Shown here: piece after piece, positions 1 through 9,462 of the stretch
Layout of the letters: the number at the start of each line of letters is the position of its first letter
How positions within the stretch are numbered: position 1 is the stretch's first letter
Assembly (NCBI RefSeq): GCF_002954585.1
Contig: NZ_MSCI01000002.1
Coordinates: 2,086,089-2,150,088, forward strand
Direction of reading: 5' to 3'
Origin: Vibrio chagasii
Lineage (GTDB): Bacteria > Pseudomonadota > Gammaproteobacteria > Enterobacterales > Vibrionaceae
Length of the DNA: 64,000 nt
Translations under genes and position numbers: made by a program
Notes under the pieces: generated by a model
The model's database searches: none
Told to the model about the DNA's origin: nothing
What the model saw: the letters and a program-made list of their open reading frames with translations, nothing else

Positions 1-152
1 AGATGGCGTTGTTCGCTTCAGTTATTGGCTCTATCGCAGTATGTGGTGGGTTGAGCCTGTCTTGGTTCTACGACACACCAGCAGGCCCATCTGTTGTGAT
101 TAGTGCTGCAGCTATGTTTATGTTGTCTCAGATGGTTAAGAGCCGAGCTTAA
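1..152 (+). CDS. znuB: Zinc ABC transporter permease ZnuB, C-terminal end (partial)
   Basis: An open frame enters from the left edge and stops at the TAA at 150-152, giving about 49 residues. The peptide has a small-residue hydrophobic stretch, then the sequence LSWFYDTPAGPSVV, then another hydrophobic segment and a short basic tail. This matches the last transmembrane part of ZnuB, the inner-membrane permease of the ZnuABC high-affinity zinc importer. The family call comes from memory of this C-terminal motif. The rest of the gene and the usual znuC/znuA neighbours lie outside the window, so the assignment is good but not certain. Confidence 0.72.
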   Translation, partial: MALFASVIGSIAVCGGLSLSWFYDTPAGPSVVISAAAMFMLSQMVKSRA

Positions 153-186
153 CGTTACGCTCTTGCATCTTAAAAACCATACAAAC

Positions 187-218
187 AAAAAAGGCTTGGT
201 CATTGACCAAGCCTTTCT
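187..218. terminator. Bidirectional intrinsic terminator, znuB / sucD
   Basis: The arms AAAGGCTTGGTCA and TGACCAAGCCTTT form a near-perfect stem. Read on the minus strand it is followed by TTTTTTG, so it is a strong terminator for the sdh-suc operon. On the plus strand the T tract is weaker but would serve znuB. Confidence 0.88.
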
Positions 219-241
219 ATTATTCATCGCTTAAGCGCAGA

Positions 242-1114
242 TTACCAACCAGTAATCTCACGTAGACCTTTACCGATGTCAGCAAGAGACTTAACTGTCT
301 TAACGCCTGCTGCTTCTAGTGCTGCGAATTTGTCTTCAGCAGTACCTTTACCGCCAGAGATGATTGCGCCAGCGTGGCCCATACGTTTACCTGGAGGAGC
401 AGTAACACCTGCGATGTAAGAAACAACTGGCTTAGTTACGTTCTCTTTGATGAACGCTGCCGCTTCTTCTTCCGCAGTACCACCGATCTCACCAATCATT
501 ACGATTGCTTCAGTCTCTGGGTCTTCTTGGAACAGCTTTAGGATATCAATGAAGTTTGAACCAGGGATTGGGTCACCACCGATACCAACACATGTAGACT
601 GACCGAAGCCTTCGTCTGTTGTTTGTTTAACTGCTTCGTAAGTAAGAGTACCTGAACGAGATACGATACCTACTTTACCTTTCTTGTGGATGTGACCAGG
701 CATGATACCAATCTTGCACTCGTCTGGAGTAATAAGACCTGGACAGTTAGGGCCGATCATGCGAACACCAGTTTCTTCTAGCTTCACTTTTACATCGATC
801 ATATCTGTTGTTGGGATACCTTCAGTGATCGTTACGATCAGTTCGATACCTGCGTCGATCGCTTCAAGGATTGCATCTTTACAGAAAGGTGCTGGTACGT
901 AGATAACTGTTGCTGTTGCGCCAGTTACTTCTACTGCTTCACGTACTGTGTTGAATACTGGAAGACCAAGGTGAGTTTGACCACCTTTACCAGGAGATAC
1001 ACCACCAACCATTTGCGTACCGTATGCGATAGCTTGCTCTGAGTGGAATGTACCTTGACCGCCAGTGAAACCCTGACAGATTACTTTAGTGTCTTTGTTA
1101 ATTAATACAGACAT
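242..1114 (-). CDS. sucD: Succinyl-CoA ligase [ADP-forming] subunit alpha
   Basis: SucD is the alpha subunit of succinyl-CoA synthetase, which converts succinyl-CoA to succinate with substrate-level phosphorylation in the TCA cycle. The 290-residue protein is the normal length. It shows an N-terminal CoA-binding Rossmann domain with QGFTGGQGTFHSEQA, the central MIGPNCPG motif, and near residue 247 the GHAGAI motif whose histidine is the phosphorylated catalytic residue. The start codon overlaps the sucC stop by one base, so the two subunits are translationally coupled. It is the last gene of sdhCDAB-sucABCD and is followed by a strong terminator. Confidence 0.98.
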   Translation of the reverse strand: MSVLINKDTKVICQGFTGGQGTFHSEQAIAYGTQMVGGVSPGKGGQTHLGLPVFNTVREAVEVTGATATVIYVPAPFCKDAILEAIDAGIELIVTITEGIPTTDMIDVKVKLEETGVRMIGPNCPGLITPDECKIGIMPGHIHKKGKVGIVSRSGTLTYEAVKQTTDEGFGQSTCVGIGGDPIPGSNFIDILKLFQEDPETEAIVMIGEIGGTAEEEAAAFIKENVTKPVVSYIAGVTAPPGKRMGHAGAIISGGKGTAEDKFAALEAAGVKTVKSLADIGKGLREITGW

Positions 1115-2280
1115 TATTTCGCCTCCGCAGCAGCAACAACTTTCTGAGCAGCATCTGTTAGAGATTCAGCTGCAATGATATCAACATCAGAATTAGCAAG
1201 TACTTCGCGACCTAGGTCTGCGTTTGTACCTTCTAGGCGAACAACAACAGGTACTGTTACGCCTACTTCTTTAACCGCACCAATGATACCTTCAGCGATC
1301 ATGTCACAACGTACGATGCCACCGAAGATGTTTACTAGTACTGCGCTAACATTGTCATCAGAAAGGATGATCTTGAATGCTTCAGCTACACGCTCTTTCG
1401 TTGCGCCGCCGCCTACATCAAGGAAGTTTGCTGGTTTGCCGCCGTGTAGGTTAACGATATCCATCGTACCCATTGCTAGGCCTGCGCCGTTAACCATACA
1501 GCCAACGTTACCGTCTAGTGCTACGTAGTTTAGTTCCCACTGTGCTGCGTGTGCTTCGCGCTCATCTTCTTGAGATGGATCGTGCATTTCACGTAGTTTA
1601 GGCTGACGGTACATCGCGTTTGAATCGATGTTGATCTTACCATCTAGGCAAAGAAGGTTGCCTTCGCCAGTGATTACTAGTGGGTTGATTTCCAGTAGAG
1701 CTAGGTCGTACTGAGCGAACATTTCACCAAGACCCATGAAGATCTTAACGAACTGTTTGATTTGATCGCCAACTAGACCAAGTTTGAACGCCAGTTCACG
1801 GCCTTGGTAAGCTTGAGGACCTACTAGAGGATCGATCGCAGATTGGTGAATCAACTCTGGAGTTTCTTCAGCGATTTTCTCGATGTCCACACCGCCTTCA
1901 GTTGACGCCATGAATACAATTTTACGAGTTGCGCGGTCAACAACAGCGCCTAGGTAAAGTTCGTTAGCGATGTTAGACGCTTCTTCAACTAGGATCTTAG
2001 TTACAGGCTGACCATTTGCGTCTGTTTGGTAAGTCACTAGGTTTTTACCTAGCCACTTTTGTGCAAACTCTTTAACGCCTTCTTTTGTGTCGTGTAGCTC
2101 TACGCCGCCCGCTTTACCACGGCCACCAGCGTGTACTTGACACTTAACAACTTTTTTCTCAGTTGAGATACGACCAGCAGCCTCGAAAGCTTCTTGTGCT
2201 GTATCACATGCGAAGCCTTCTGGTACAGGCAAACCGAATTCTGCAAACAGCTGTTTGGCTTGGTATTCATGCAAATTCAT
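1114..2280 (-). CDS. sucC: Succinyl-CoA ligase [ADP-forming] subunit beta
   Basis: SucC is the nucleotide-binding beta subunit that partners SucD. The 388 residues equal the usual length. The N-terminal half is an ATP-grasp domain (MNLHEYQAKQLF start, KCQVHAGGRGKAGGV, LEINPLV) and the C-terminal half is a flavodoxin-like CoA-ligase domain with GGIVRCDMIAEGI. It overlaps sucD by one base. Upstream lies a 206-base gap to sucB, unusually wide for this operon, with a hairpin near the sucB end. Expression may therefore be partly separate from sucAB. Confidence 0.98.
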   Translation of the reverse strand: MNLHEYQAKQLFAEFGLPVPEGFACDTAQEAFEAAGRISTEKKVVKCQVHAGGRGKAGGVELHDTKEGVKEFAQKWLGKNLVTYQTDANGQPVTKILVEEASNIANELYLGAVVDRATRKIVFMASTEGGVDIEKIAEETPELIHQSAIDPLVGPQAYQGRELAFKLGLVGDQIKQFVKIFMGLGEMFAQYDLALLEINPLVITGEGNLLCLDGKINIDSNAMYRQPKLREMHDPSQEDEREAHAAQWELNYVALDGNVGCMVNGAGLAMGTMDIVNLHGGKPANFLDVGGGATKERVAEAFKIILSDDNVSAVLVNIFGGIVRCDMIAEGIIGAVKEVGVTVPVVVRLEGTNADLGREVLANSDVDIIAAESLTDAAQKVVAAAEAK

Positions 2281-2446
2281 TTTGATATTCCGTTTATTTT
2301 CCCTTAAGGGATTATTATTTCCATAACGACACAGTTACCTGTGTTACGTCTGTAGGGTCTTCTCAAATCAACTGCTGTCCATTTTGTAATGGCTTAACAG
2401 CTCAAGTGAAGGCCAGGTGTTGAGCAGCCTAGCCTTTGAAACTTTT

Positions 2447-2477
2447 AACGTCTAGCTAACTGGGTTAACTAGACGTT
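2447..2477 (-). other. Hairpin in the sucB-sucC gap
   Basis: AACGTCTAG and CTAGACGTT form a perfect 9-bp stem around a 13-base loop just after the sucB stop. The minus-strand 3' side is TTAAAAG rather than a clean T run, so it looks more like a partial terminator or an RNA-stabilising or processing hairpin than a full stop. Confidence 0.55.
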
Positions 2478-2486
2478 TTAGCGATA

Positions 2487-3692
2487 CTAAACGTCTAATA
2501 GCAGACGTGCAGGATCTTCTAGAAGCTCTTTGATGGTCACTAGGAAGCCAACTGATTCACGGCCATCGATTAGACGGTGGTCGTAAGAAAGCGCTAGGTA
2601 CATCATTGGTAGAATTTCTACTTTGCCGTCAACCGCCATTGGACGCTCTTGGATTTTGTGCATACCCAGGATTGCCGCTTGAGGCGGGTTGATGATTGGC
2701 GTAGACATTAGAGAGCCAAATACACCACCGTTTGTGATAGTGAAGTTACCACCCATTAGCTCATCAACAGTTAGCTTGCCGTCACGGCCTTTGATCGCTA
2801 GCTCTTTGATGCCTTTTTCGATGTCAGCGAAACCTAGTGTGTCACAGTCTTTTAGAACTGGAGTCACGAGACCACGTGGCGTAGATACTGCCATGCTGAT
2901 GTCGAAGTAGTTGTGGTAAACGATATCATCACCGTCGATAGATGCGTTTACTTCTGGGTAACGCTTAAGCGCTTCAGTTACCGCTTTCACGTAGAAAGAC
3001 ATGAAGCCAAGACGCGTGTCGTGACGCTTCTCGAATTGGTCTTTGTACTGCTTACGAAGGTCCATGATTGGCTTCATGTTTACTTCGTTGAAAGTCGTCA
3101 GCATTGCTGTGCTGTTCTTCGCTTCTAGAAGACGGTTTGCTACTGTCTTACGTAGGCGAGTCATAGGCACGCGCTTCTGGCTACGAGCTGCCGCTGGCGC
3201 TTCAACCGCTGGTGCAGCTGCTGCCGGCGCCGCTTTCGCTGCCGCTAGGTGTGCGTCGATGTCTTCACGAGTAATGCGACCACCAACACCAGTACCTTTA
3301 ACGTCAGCTGGTTGTAGGTTGTGTTCAGCTAGAAGACGACGTACAGCTGGGCTTAGCGCGTCGTTGCTCTCTTCTGTTAGCGCCGCTTTGTGACGCTTAT
3401 CAGGAGATGCTTCTGTTTCTTCTGTTGTATCAGTCGTTGGCTCACCTGCAACCGCGCCAGGTTTCAACTTAGCAATAAGCTGCTTAGAAAGTACCGTAGC
3501 ACCTTCGTCTTCAATAATCGCTTCCAGAACACCCGCTTCAGGAGCAGGTACTTCTAGAACTACTTTGTCTGTTTCGATATCTACAATGACTTCATCACGT
3601 GCAACCGCTTCGCCTGGTTTTTTGTGCCAAGTAGCAACTGTTGCATCAGCCACAGATTCAGGTAAATCTGGAACCAGAATTTCAATTGTCAT
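2487..3692 (-). CDS. sucB: 2-oxoglutarate dehydrogenase E2, dihydrolipoyllysine succinyltransferase
   Basis: SucB is the E2 core of the 2-oxoglutarate dehydrogenase complex and moves the succinyl group from E1 to CoA. The 401 residues show the full order of domains. There is one lipoyl domain with the lipoylated lysine at about residue 43 in DIETDKVVLEV, then a flexible linker. An E3-binding domain starts near SPAVRRLLAEH, followed by an Ala/Pro-rich linker. The catalytic domain carries SYDHRLIDGRE with the active-site histidine. It lies 21 bases after sucA. The E3 subunit (lpd) is not in this window. Confidence 0.98.
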   Translation of the reverse strand: MTIEILVPDLPESVADATVATWHKKPGEAVARDEVIVDIETDKVVLEVPAPEAGVLEAIIEDEGATVLSKQLIAKLKPGAVAGEPTTDTTEETEASPDKRHKAALTEESNDALSPAVRRLLAEHNLQPADVKGTGVGGRITREDIDAHLAAAKAAPAAAAPAVEAPAAARSQKRVPMTRLRKTVANRLLEAKNSTAMLTTFNEVNMKPIMDLRKQYKDQFEKRHDTRLGFMSFYVKAVTEALKRYPEVNASIDGDDIVYHNYFDISMAVSTPRGLVTPVLKDCDTLGFADIEKGIKELAIKGRDGKLTVDELMGGNFTITNGGVFGSLMSTPIINPPQAAILGMHKIQERPMAVDGKVEILPMMYLALSYDHRLIDGRESVGFLVTIKELLEDPARLLLDV

Positions 3693-3713
3693 GTCTGTAT
3701 TTTCCTTTTACTT

Positions 3714-6530
3714 CTAGTTCTTTGGTAGGGTCAGAGCGTCATCTACTAACGCTTTTTGTTGTTTCAAGTGTACCGACATATAGCCTACAGCTGGTGATGC
3801 TGATGCAGGACGACCTGCGTATTGAATATCAGCGCCTACTGGGATAGCAGCTCGGAAGTTATGTTGGCTGCTGTACCAAGCACCTTGGTTCTGAGGCTCT
3901 TCTTGACACCAAACGTAATCAACGACATTTGTGTATTGTGCAATTGCAGCGCGAACATCCTCGTAAGGGAATGGGTATAGCTGCTCAATACGAACAATAG
4001 CAACGTCGTCTTGCTCGTTCTTACGTCTTTGGTCAAGTAGGTCGAAGTAAACCTTACCTGAACAGAATACGACGCGTTTTACGTTCTCAGGAGCGATATC
4101 GTCGATCTCTGCGATAGCTGGTTGGAACGTACCGTCTGCTAGGTCTTCTAGAGAAGATGTACACAGCGGATGACGAAGCAATGACTTCGGTGACATTACA
4201 ATTAGAGGACGACGCATAGGTCGAACAACCTGACGGCGGATCATGTGGTAAACCTGTGCTGGTGTTGAAGGAACAACAACCTGCATATTTTGTTCAGCAC
4301 ATAATTGAAGGTAACGCTCAAGACGTGCAGAAGAGTGCTCTGGGCCTTGGCCTTCATAACCGTGAGGAAGCAGCATAGTTAGACCACATAGACGTGCCCA
4401 CTTTTGCTCACCTGACGAAATAAATTGGTCGATAACTACTTGCGCACCGTTTGCGAAGTCACCAAATTGTGCTTCCCAAAGGGTTAGACCGCTTGGCTCT
4501 GCTGTTGCGTAGCCATACTCGAACGCTAGCACCGCTTCTTCAGACAATACCGAGTCAAATACTTGGAATGGCCCCTGCTTATCATGAATGTTCGCAAGTG
4601 GAACATACGTGCTTGCGTCTGATTGGTTGTGCAGTACCGAGTGACGGTGGAAGAAAGTACCACGGCCTGAATCTTGGCCAGAGATACGAATACGCTTGCC
4701 ATCGTCAACAAGTGTTGCGTAAGCCAGAGTTTCAGCCATACCCCAATCGACTTGTTTTTCACCATTCACCATGGCAGTACGATCGTTGTACAGTTTATTT
4801 ACTCGGCTTTGTAGCTTGTGGCTTTCTGGGTATTGACAGATCTTAGTACCAAGCTCTTTTAGACGCTCGATATCAACCTTGCTATCCCATTCGATATTCC
4901 AGTCGTGACCTAGGTAAGGAGACCAGTCTACTGAGTGAAGTGCCATTGGGCGCCACTCTTTAACCACAACTTCACCGTGATCAAGTGCATCACGATATTC
5001 GTTAACCAGTTGAGTTGCTGTATCAATACCAAACTCACCGCGCTCCATTAGCACGTCAGCGTATAGCTTACGTGGTGTTGGATGCTTCTTGATTTTTTGG
5101 TACATCAAAGGCTGTGTTGCATTCGGCTCATCGGCTTCGTTGTGACCGTGGCGACGGTAACAAACTAGATCGATAACGACATCACGTTTGAAGGTATTGC
5201 GGTAATCCAGCGCTAAGCGTGCAACAAAAGCAACCGCTTCTGGATCGTCAGCATTAACGTGGAAAATCGGAGCCTGTACCATCTTAGCGATATCAGTACA
5301 GTACATCGTAGAACGTGTGTCGCGAGGATTAGATGTTGTAAAACCAACTTGGTTGTTTACAACGATACGAACCGTACCACCTACACAGAAACCACGAGCT
5401 TGAGACATGTTAAACGTCTCTTGCACAACACCTTGACCAGCGATTGCTGAGTCACCGTGAATCGTGATTGGCAGTACACGGCTACCATCAATATCGCTTA
5501 GACGATCTTGACGTGCACGTACTGAACCGATAACCACTGGGTTTACGATTTCTAAGTGTGATGGGTTAAATGCTAGTGCTAAGTGAACGTTACCGCCCGG
5601 TGTCGCGAAATCCGCAGAGAAACCTTGGTGGTATTTGACATCACCAGTACCCCACGTTTCGTCGTGCTTGCCCGCGAACTCATCAAACAGGTCTTGCGGC
5701 TTTTTACCAAGCACGTTAACCAGCATGTTTAGACGACCACGGTGAGCCATACCAATAACGACTTCACGCATGCCTTGTCCACCAGCATGACGAATGATCT
5801 CTTTCGTCATTGGGATAAGCGCATCACCACCTTCCAACGAGAAGCGTTTCGCGCCTGGGAATTTTGCGCCAAGGTAGCGCTCAAGACCTTCAGCAGCCGT
5901 TAGCTCTTCAAGGAAAGCTTGCTTTTCTTCTTTGTTGAAAGAGGGTTGACCAGATACAGACTCTAAACGTTGTTGAATCCAACGTTTTTGCTCTGTATTA
6001 GTCATGTGCATGTATTCAGCACCAATCGAACCACAGTAAGTTTGCTTTAAAGATTTGTGTAAATCTTTAAGCGCCATCGTCTCTTGGCCAATCGCGTAAG
6101 AGCCGACGTTAAACGTCTCATTGAGGTCTTCTTCGGTAAGAGTGTGGAAAGAAGGGTCCAGTTCATCAACTGTCGCTCTCTTCCATAAACCTAGGGGGTC
6201 TAGATTTGCTGCTTGATGCCCTCGGAATCGATAAGCATTAATCAGTTGCAGAACTTTTACTTGTTTCGCATCGACATCTGGATCACTAACTTGGACACTG
6301 TAATGCTTTGTTTCTTGAGCGAGTCGACGGAAGTATTCACGAACACGAGAGTGTGGTTGTTCCACCGCTTCTGAATCTTGCACAGGCAATTCTTCAAAAA
6401 CACTTCTCCATTCGTCACTTACCGAATCGGGGTCACTTAGATACAGTTCATAGAGTTCTTCTACGTACGTTGCATTGGCGCCAGCCAAGTGTGAAGACTC
6501 GAGCCATGCCTTCATCACGCCGTTGTGCAT
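3714..6530 (-). CDS. sucA: 2-oxoglutarate dehydrogenase E1 component
   Basis: SucA is the thiamine-diphosphate-dependent E1 that decarboxylates 2-oxoglutarate. The 938 residues match the family length (about 933 in E. coli). The thiamine/Mg region includes GDSAIAGQGVVQET and the NNQVGFTTSNP loop, and earlier GMAHRGRLNMLVNVLGK. The first ATG is preferred over the internal one at codon 6, because the N-terminus MHNGVMKAWL lines up with the E. coli start and AAGGGAAAAT lies upstream as a ribosome site. A hairpin in the gap from sdhB suggests partial uncoupling from sdhCDAB. Confidence 0.98.
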   Translation of the reverse strand: MHNGVMKAWLESSHLAGANATYVEELYELYLSDPDSVSDEWRSVFEELPVQDSEAVEQPHSRVREYFRRLAQETKHYSVQVSDPDVDAKQVKVLQLINAYRFRGHQAANLDPLGLWKRATVDELDPSFHTLTEEDLNETFNVGSYAIGQETMALKDLHKSLKQTYCGSIGAEYMHMTNTEQKRWIQQRLESVSGQPSFNKEEKQAFLEELTAAEGLERYLGAKFPGAKRFSLEGGDALIPMTKEIIRHAGGQGMREVVIGMAHRGRLNMLVNVLGKKPQDLFDEFAGKHDETWGTGDVKYHQGFSADFATPGGNVHLALAFNPSHLEIVNPVVIGSVRARQDRLSDIDGSRVLPITIHGDSAIAGQGVVQETFNMSQARGFCVGGTVRIVVNNQVGFTTSNPRDTRSTMYCTDIAKMVQAPIFHVNADDPEAVAFVARLALDYRNTFKRDVVIDLVCYRRHGHNEADEPNATQPLMYQKIKKHPTPRKLYADVLMERGEFGIDTATQLVNEYRDALDHGEVVVKEWRPMALHSVDWSPYLGHDWNIEWDSKVDIERLKELGTKICQYPESHKLQSRVNKLYNDRTAMVNGEKQVDWGMAETLAYATLVDDGKRIRISGQDSGRGTFFHRHSVLHNQSDASTYVPLANIHDKQGPFQVFDSVLSEEAVLAFEYGYATAEPSGLTLWEAQFGDFANGAQVVIDQFISSGEQKWARLCGLTMLLPHGYEGQGPEHSSARLERYLQLCAEQNMQVVVPSTPAQVYHMIRRQVVRPMRRPLIVMSPKSLLRHPLCTSSLEDLADGTFQPAIAEIDDIAPENVKRVVFCSGKVYFDLLDQRRKNEQDDVAIVRIEQLYPFPYEDVRAAIAQYTNVVDYVWCQEEPQNQGAWYSSQHNFRAAIPVGADIQYAGRPASASPAVGYMSVHLKQQKALVDDALTLPKN

Positions 6531-6581
6531 ATTTTCCCTTAACCAGTAGTTTTCACGTTTGCTGCGGTCTATGCCGAGCTA

Positions 6582-6620
6582 TTAAAAGGCCGCCCCAAAA
6601 CTTCTAGGGCGGCAATTTTT
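6582..6620. terminator. Terminator-like hairpin between sdhB and sucA
   Basis: GCCGCCC (6589-6595) pairs perfectly with GGGCGGC (6607-6613). On the minus strand the stem is followed by CTTTTAA; on the plus strand by AATTTTTTT. Within the sdh-suc operon this would act as an internal or attenuating terminator downstream of sdhB. Confidence 0.75.
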
Positions 6621-6627
6621 TTATAAC

Positions 6628-7338
6628 TTAAACCGAACGATTTACTAACATGGTCTTGATATGACCAATCGCTTTCGTCGGATTTAATCCCTTAGGACAA
6701 ACACTTACACAATTCATGATGCCATGGCAACGAAAAACGCTAAATGCATCATCAAGATCAGACAAACGTTCATCTGTCGCTGTATCTCGGCTATCAATTA
6801 GCCAACGGTACGCGGCAAGTAGGCCTGCTGGTCCGATGAACTTATCAGGGTTCCACCAGAACGATGGGCATGACGTTGTACAACATGCACACATGATACA
6901 TTCGTACAGTCCATCTAAATGAGCACGCTCATCAGGGCTCTGTAAGTTTTCACGTGCCGGTGGCGTATTACCATCTGACACTAGGAACGGTTTTACTTTT
7001 TCGTAGTTATCGTAGAACTGAGTCATGTCGACAATCAGGTCACGAACAACCGGTAAGCCAGGTAGAGGGCGAATCACGATCTTATCGCCTTTCAAAGCAG
7101 ATAGAGGCGTGATACACGCTAGACCGTTCTTACCGTTCATATTCAGACCATCCGAACCACATACACCTTCACGGCATGAGCGGCGGAAAGCGATCGTCGG
7201 ATCTTGCTCTTTCAATAGAATAAGCGCATCCAGAAGCATCATGTCTGAACCTTCATCCACCTCTAGGGTGTATTCCTTCATGTAAGGCTTTTGGTCGACG
7301 TCTGGATTGTAACGGTATAAAGAGAAATTAAGTTTCAT
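6628..7338 (-). CDS. sdhB: Succinate dehydrogenase iron-sulfur subunit
   Basis: SdhB carries electrons from SdhA to quinone through three iron-sulfur clusters. The 236 residues contain the [2Fe-2S] ligands in SCREGVCGSDG and a downstream cysteine. The ferredoxin-like pair CIMCACCTTSCP and CHGIMNCVSVCPKG serves the [4Fe-4S] and [3Fe-4S] clusters. Two in-frame ATGs lie six bases apart. The second (7338) is chosen because the AAGGAG site is 8 bases away from it but only 2 from the first, and MKLNFSLYRYNPD lines up with known starts. It follows sdhA closely. Confidence 0.97.
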   Translation of the reverse strand: MKLNFSLYRYNPDVDQKPYMKEYTLEVDEGSDMMLLDALILLKEQDPTIAFRRSCREGVCGSDGLNMNGKNGLACITPLSALKGDKIVIRPLPGLPVVRDLIVDMTQFYDNYEKVKPFLVSDGNTPPARENLQSPDERAHLDGLYECIMCACCTTSCPSFWWNPDKFIGPAGLLAAYRWLIDSRDTATDERLSDLDDAFSVFRCHGIMNCVSVCPKGLNPTKAIGHIKTMLVNRSV

Positions 7339-7350
7339 GGTCATGTCTCC

Positions 7351-9117
7351 TTAGTACGTACGTGCTTTTGGCGGGAACGCTTCACGATGGATAGGTTCCA
7401 TGTTTACGTTACGCTTAGTCATGCTTTCTGATTCAGGATTGTAAAGCGTGTGGCATAGCCATTGCTCGTCATCACGCTCAGGGAAGTCAAAACGAGCATG
7501 TGCACCACGACTTTCAGTGCGGTAGTTTGCCGCCACCGCTGTCGCGTAAGCTGTTTCCATTAGGTTTTCAAGCTCTAGACATTCAATACGCTGCGTGTTG
7601 AACTCAGTAGACTTATCTGAAAGGTGTGCATTCTTCAGACGCTCACGAATCGCTTTAAGCTCTTCTAGACCGTCAGCCATTGCTTTACCTTCGCGGAATA
7701 CAGAGAAGTTGTTCTGCATACATTGCTGTAGATCTTTACGGATTTGCGCTGGATCTTCGCCGTCTGTGCTGTTTTCCCAACGGTTGTAGCGCTCTAGAGA
7801 ACGAGCGATATCTTCTTCCGTTGCCGGTTTCGCATCAGCTTGCTTCTGCAGAGTCTCACCTAGGTGTAGACCTGTCGCACGACCGAATACAACCAAGTCA
7901 AGCAGTGAGTTACCACCTAGACGGTTAGCACCGTGTACAGATACTGAAGCAATCTCACCACATGCAAATAGACCTTGTACTTCTACATCGCTACCATCTG
8001 CACCCTGCTTAATCGCTTGGCCAGAAACTTGTGTCGGTACACCACCCATCATGTAGTGACACGTAGGGATTACTGGGATTGGCTCTTTTACTGGGTCAAC
8101 GTGTGCGAATGTACGAGACAGTTCACATACACCTGGCAGACGAGATTCAAGTGTTTCTTTACCTAGGTGATCCAGTTTCAGTTTGATGTGTGGACCCCAA
8201 GGGCCGTCACAACCGCGACCTTCACGGATTTCAACCATCATTGAACGAGCAACAACGTCACGACCCGCTAAGTCTTTCGCGTTTGGAGCGTAGCGTTCCA
8301 TGAAACGTTCGCCATCTTTATTTAGAAGGTAACCACCTTCACCTCGACAGCCTTCTGTTACAAGAACACCAGCACCAGCAATACCCGTTGGGTGGAACTG
8401 CCACATTTCGATATCTTGCATTGGAACGCCAGCACGAATCGCCATACCAACACCATCACCAGTATTGATGTGTGCGTTAGTTGTCGAAGCGTAGATACGA
8501 CCAGCACCGCCGGTCGCTAAGATCGTTGCTTTCGCTTTGAAGTAGCATACTTCGCCTGTTTCCATGCAAAGTGCTGTTGTACCAAGAATGGCACCGTCTT
8601 CATTCTTCACAAGATCAAGCGCGTACCACTCAGAGAATACGGTTGTTTTGTGCTTGATGTTTTGTTGGTAAAGCGTGTGTAGCAATGCGTGACCAGTACG
8701 GTCAGCTGCTGCAGCGGTACGAGCCGCTTGCTCACCACCAAAGTTTTTCGATTGGCCGCCAAAAGGACGTTGGTAAATGGTGCCGTTGTCGAAGCGAGAA
8801 AATGGAAGACCCATCTTTTCTAGTTCGATAACTGATTCTGGGCCATTTTTACACATGTATTCGATAGCATCTTGGTCACCGATGTAATCAGAACCTTTTA
8901 CTGTGTCATACATATGTTGTTCCCAGTGATCTTCGTGCGCATTACCTAGCGCAACCGTAATACCACCTTGAGCAGATACGGTATGAGAACGAGTTGGGAA
9001 AACTTTAGAAAGCAATGCACATGAAAGGCCTTGCTCTGAAATTTGCAGTGCGGCACGCATACCAGCACCACCAGCGCCGATAACTACGGCATCAAACTCA
9101 CGAACAGGAATAGTCAC
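7351..9117 (-). CDS. sdhA: Succinate dehydrogenase flavoprotein subunit
   Basis: SdhA oxidises succinate to fumarate using covalently bound FAD. The 588 residues match the family. The N-terminal FAD-binding GAGGAGMRAALQ lies at residues 14-25. The flavinylated histidine is His45 in RSHTVSAQGG. The substrate site includes HPTGIAGAG, and a later conserved stretch reads CHYMMGGVPT. The gene begins directly after the sdhD stop with no gap and ends shortly before sdhB, typical of the sdhCDAB operon. Confidence 0.98.
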   Translation of the reverse strand: MTIPVREFDAVVIGAGGAGMRAALQISEQGLSCALLSKVFPTRSHTVSAQGGITVALGNAHEDHWEQHMYDTVKGSDYIGDQDAIEYMCKNGPESVIELEKMGLPFSRFDNGTIYQRPFGGQSKNFGGEQAARTAAAADRTGHALLHTLYQQNIKHKTTVFSEWYALDLVKNEDGAILGTTALCMETGEVCYFKAKATILATGGAGRIYASTTNAHINTGDGVGMAIRAGVPMQDIEMWQFHPTGIAGAGVLVTEGCRGEGGYLLNKDGERFMERYAPNAKDLAGRDVVARSMMVEIREGRGCDGPWGPHIKLKLDHLGKETLESRLPGVCELSRTFAHVDPVKEPIPVIPTCHYMMGGVPTQVSGQAIKQGADGSDVEVQGLFACGEIASVSVHGANRLGGNSLLDLVVFGRATGLHLGETLQKQADAKPATEEDIARSLERYNRWENSTDGEDPAQIRKDLQQCMQNNFSVFREGKAMADGLEELKAIRERLKNAHLSDKSTEFNTQRIECLELENLMETAYATAVAANYRTESRGAHARFDFPERDDEQWLCHTLYNPESESMTKRNVNMEPIHREAFPPKARTY

Positions 9118-9462
9118 TTACGCACCCCACAAAATAAACAGACCAGAGAAGAAATATCCAAGAAGAACCGCAACTACACCTACTTGAAGGCCAACACGCA
9201 GTTTAGCGCACTTGATGTAGTCGGTTAGCACTTGCCACAGACCGATCCAAGCGTGAACAAGAACCGAAGTAAGCGCTAACATGGTAAATACTTTAGTGAA
9301 GGTTCCACCAAAGAACTGAGTCCATGATACGTAAGAGATATCGGTGAAGGCACAAAAGCTCACCAAATAAATTGTATATAGCGTCATAATGATTGCAGTT
9401 GCACGAATCAATAAGAAATCGTGAACGCCATTACGGCCAAATGTCGAAACGTTGTTTACCAT
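9118..9462 (-). CDS. sdhD: Succinate dehydrogenase membrane anchor subunit D
   Basis: SdhD is one of the two membrane anchors that bind haem b and ubiquinone. The 114 residues hold three hydrophobic segments (about residues 18-38, 54-78 and 92-112). The haem-ligand region is LTSVLVHAWIGLWQVLTDY. It overlaps the end of sdhC by seven bases and abuts sdhA, which shows tight coupling. Length and order agree with E. coli. Confidence 0.95.
   Translation of the reverse strand: MVNNVSTFGRNGVHDFLLIRATAIIMTLYTIYLVSFCAFTDISYVSWTQFFGGTFTKVFTMLALTSVLVHAWIGLWQVLTDYIKCAKLRVGLQVGVVAVLLGYFFSGLFILWGA

Noticed and set aside
18..227. 69-codon minus-strand frame at the window start
   Set aside because: It is the shadow of the znuB end and runs through the terminator.
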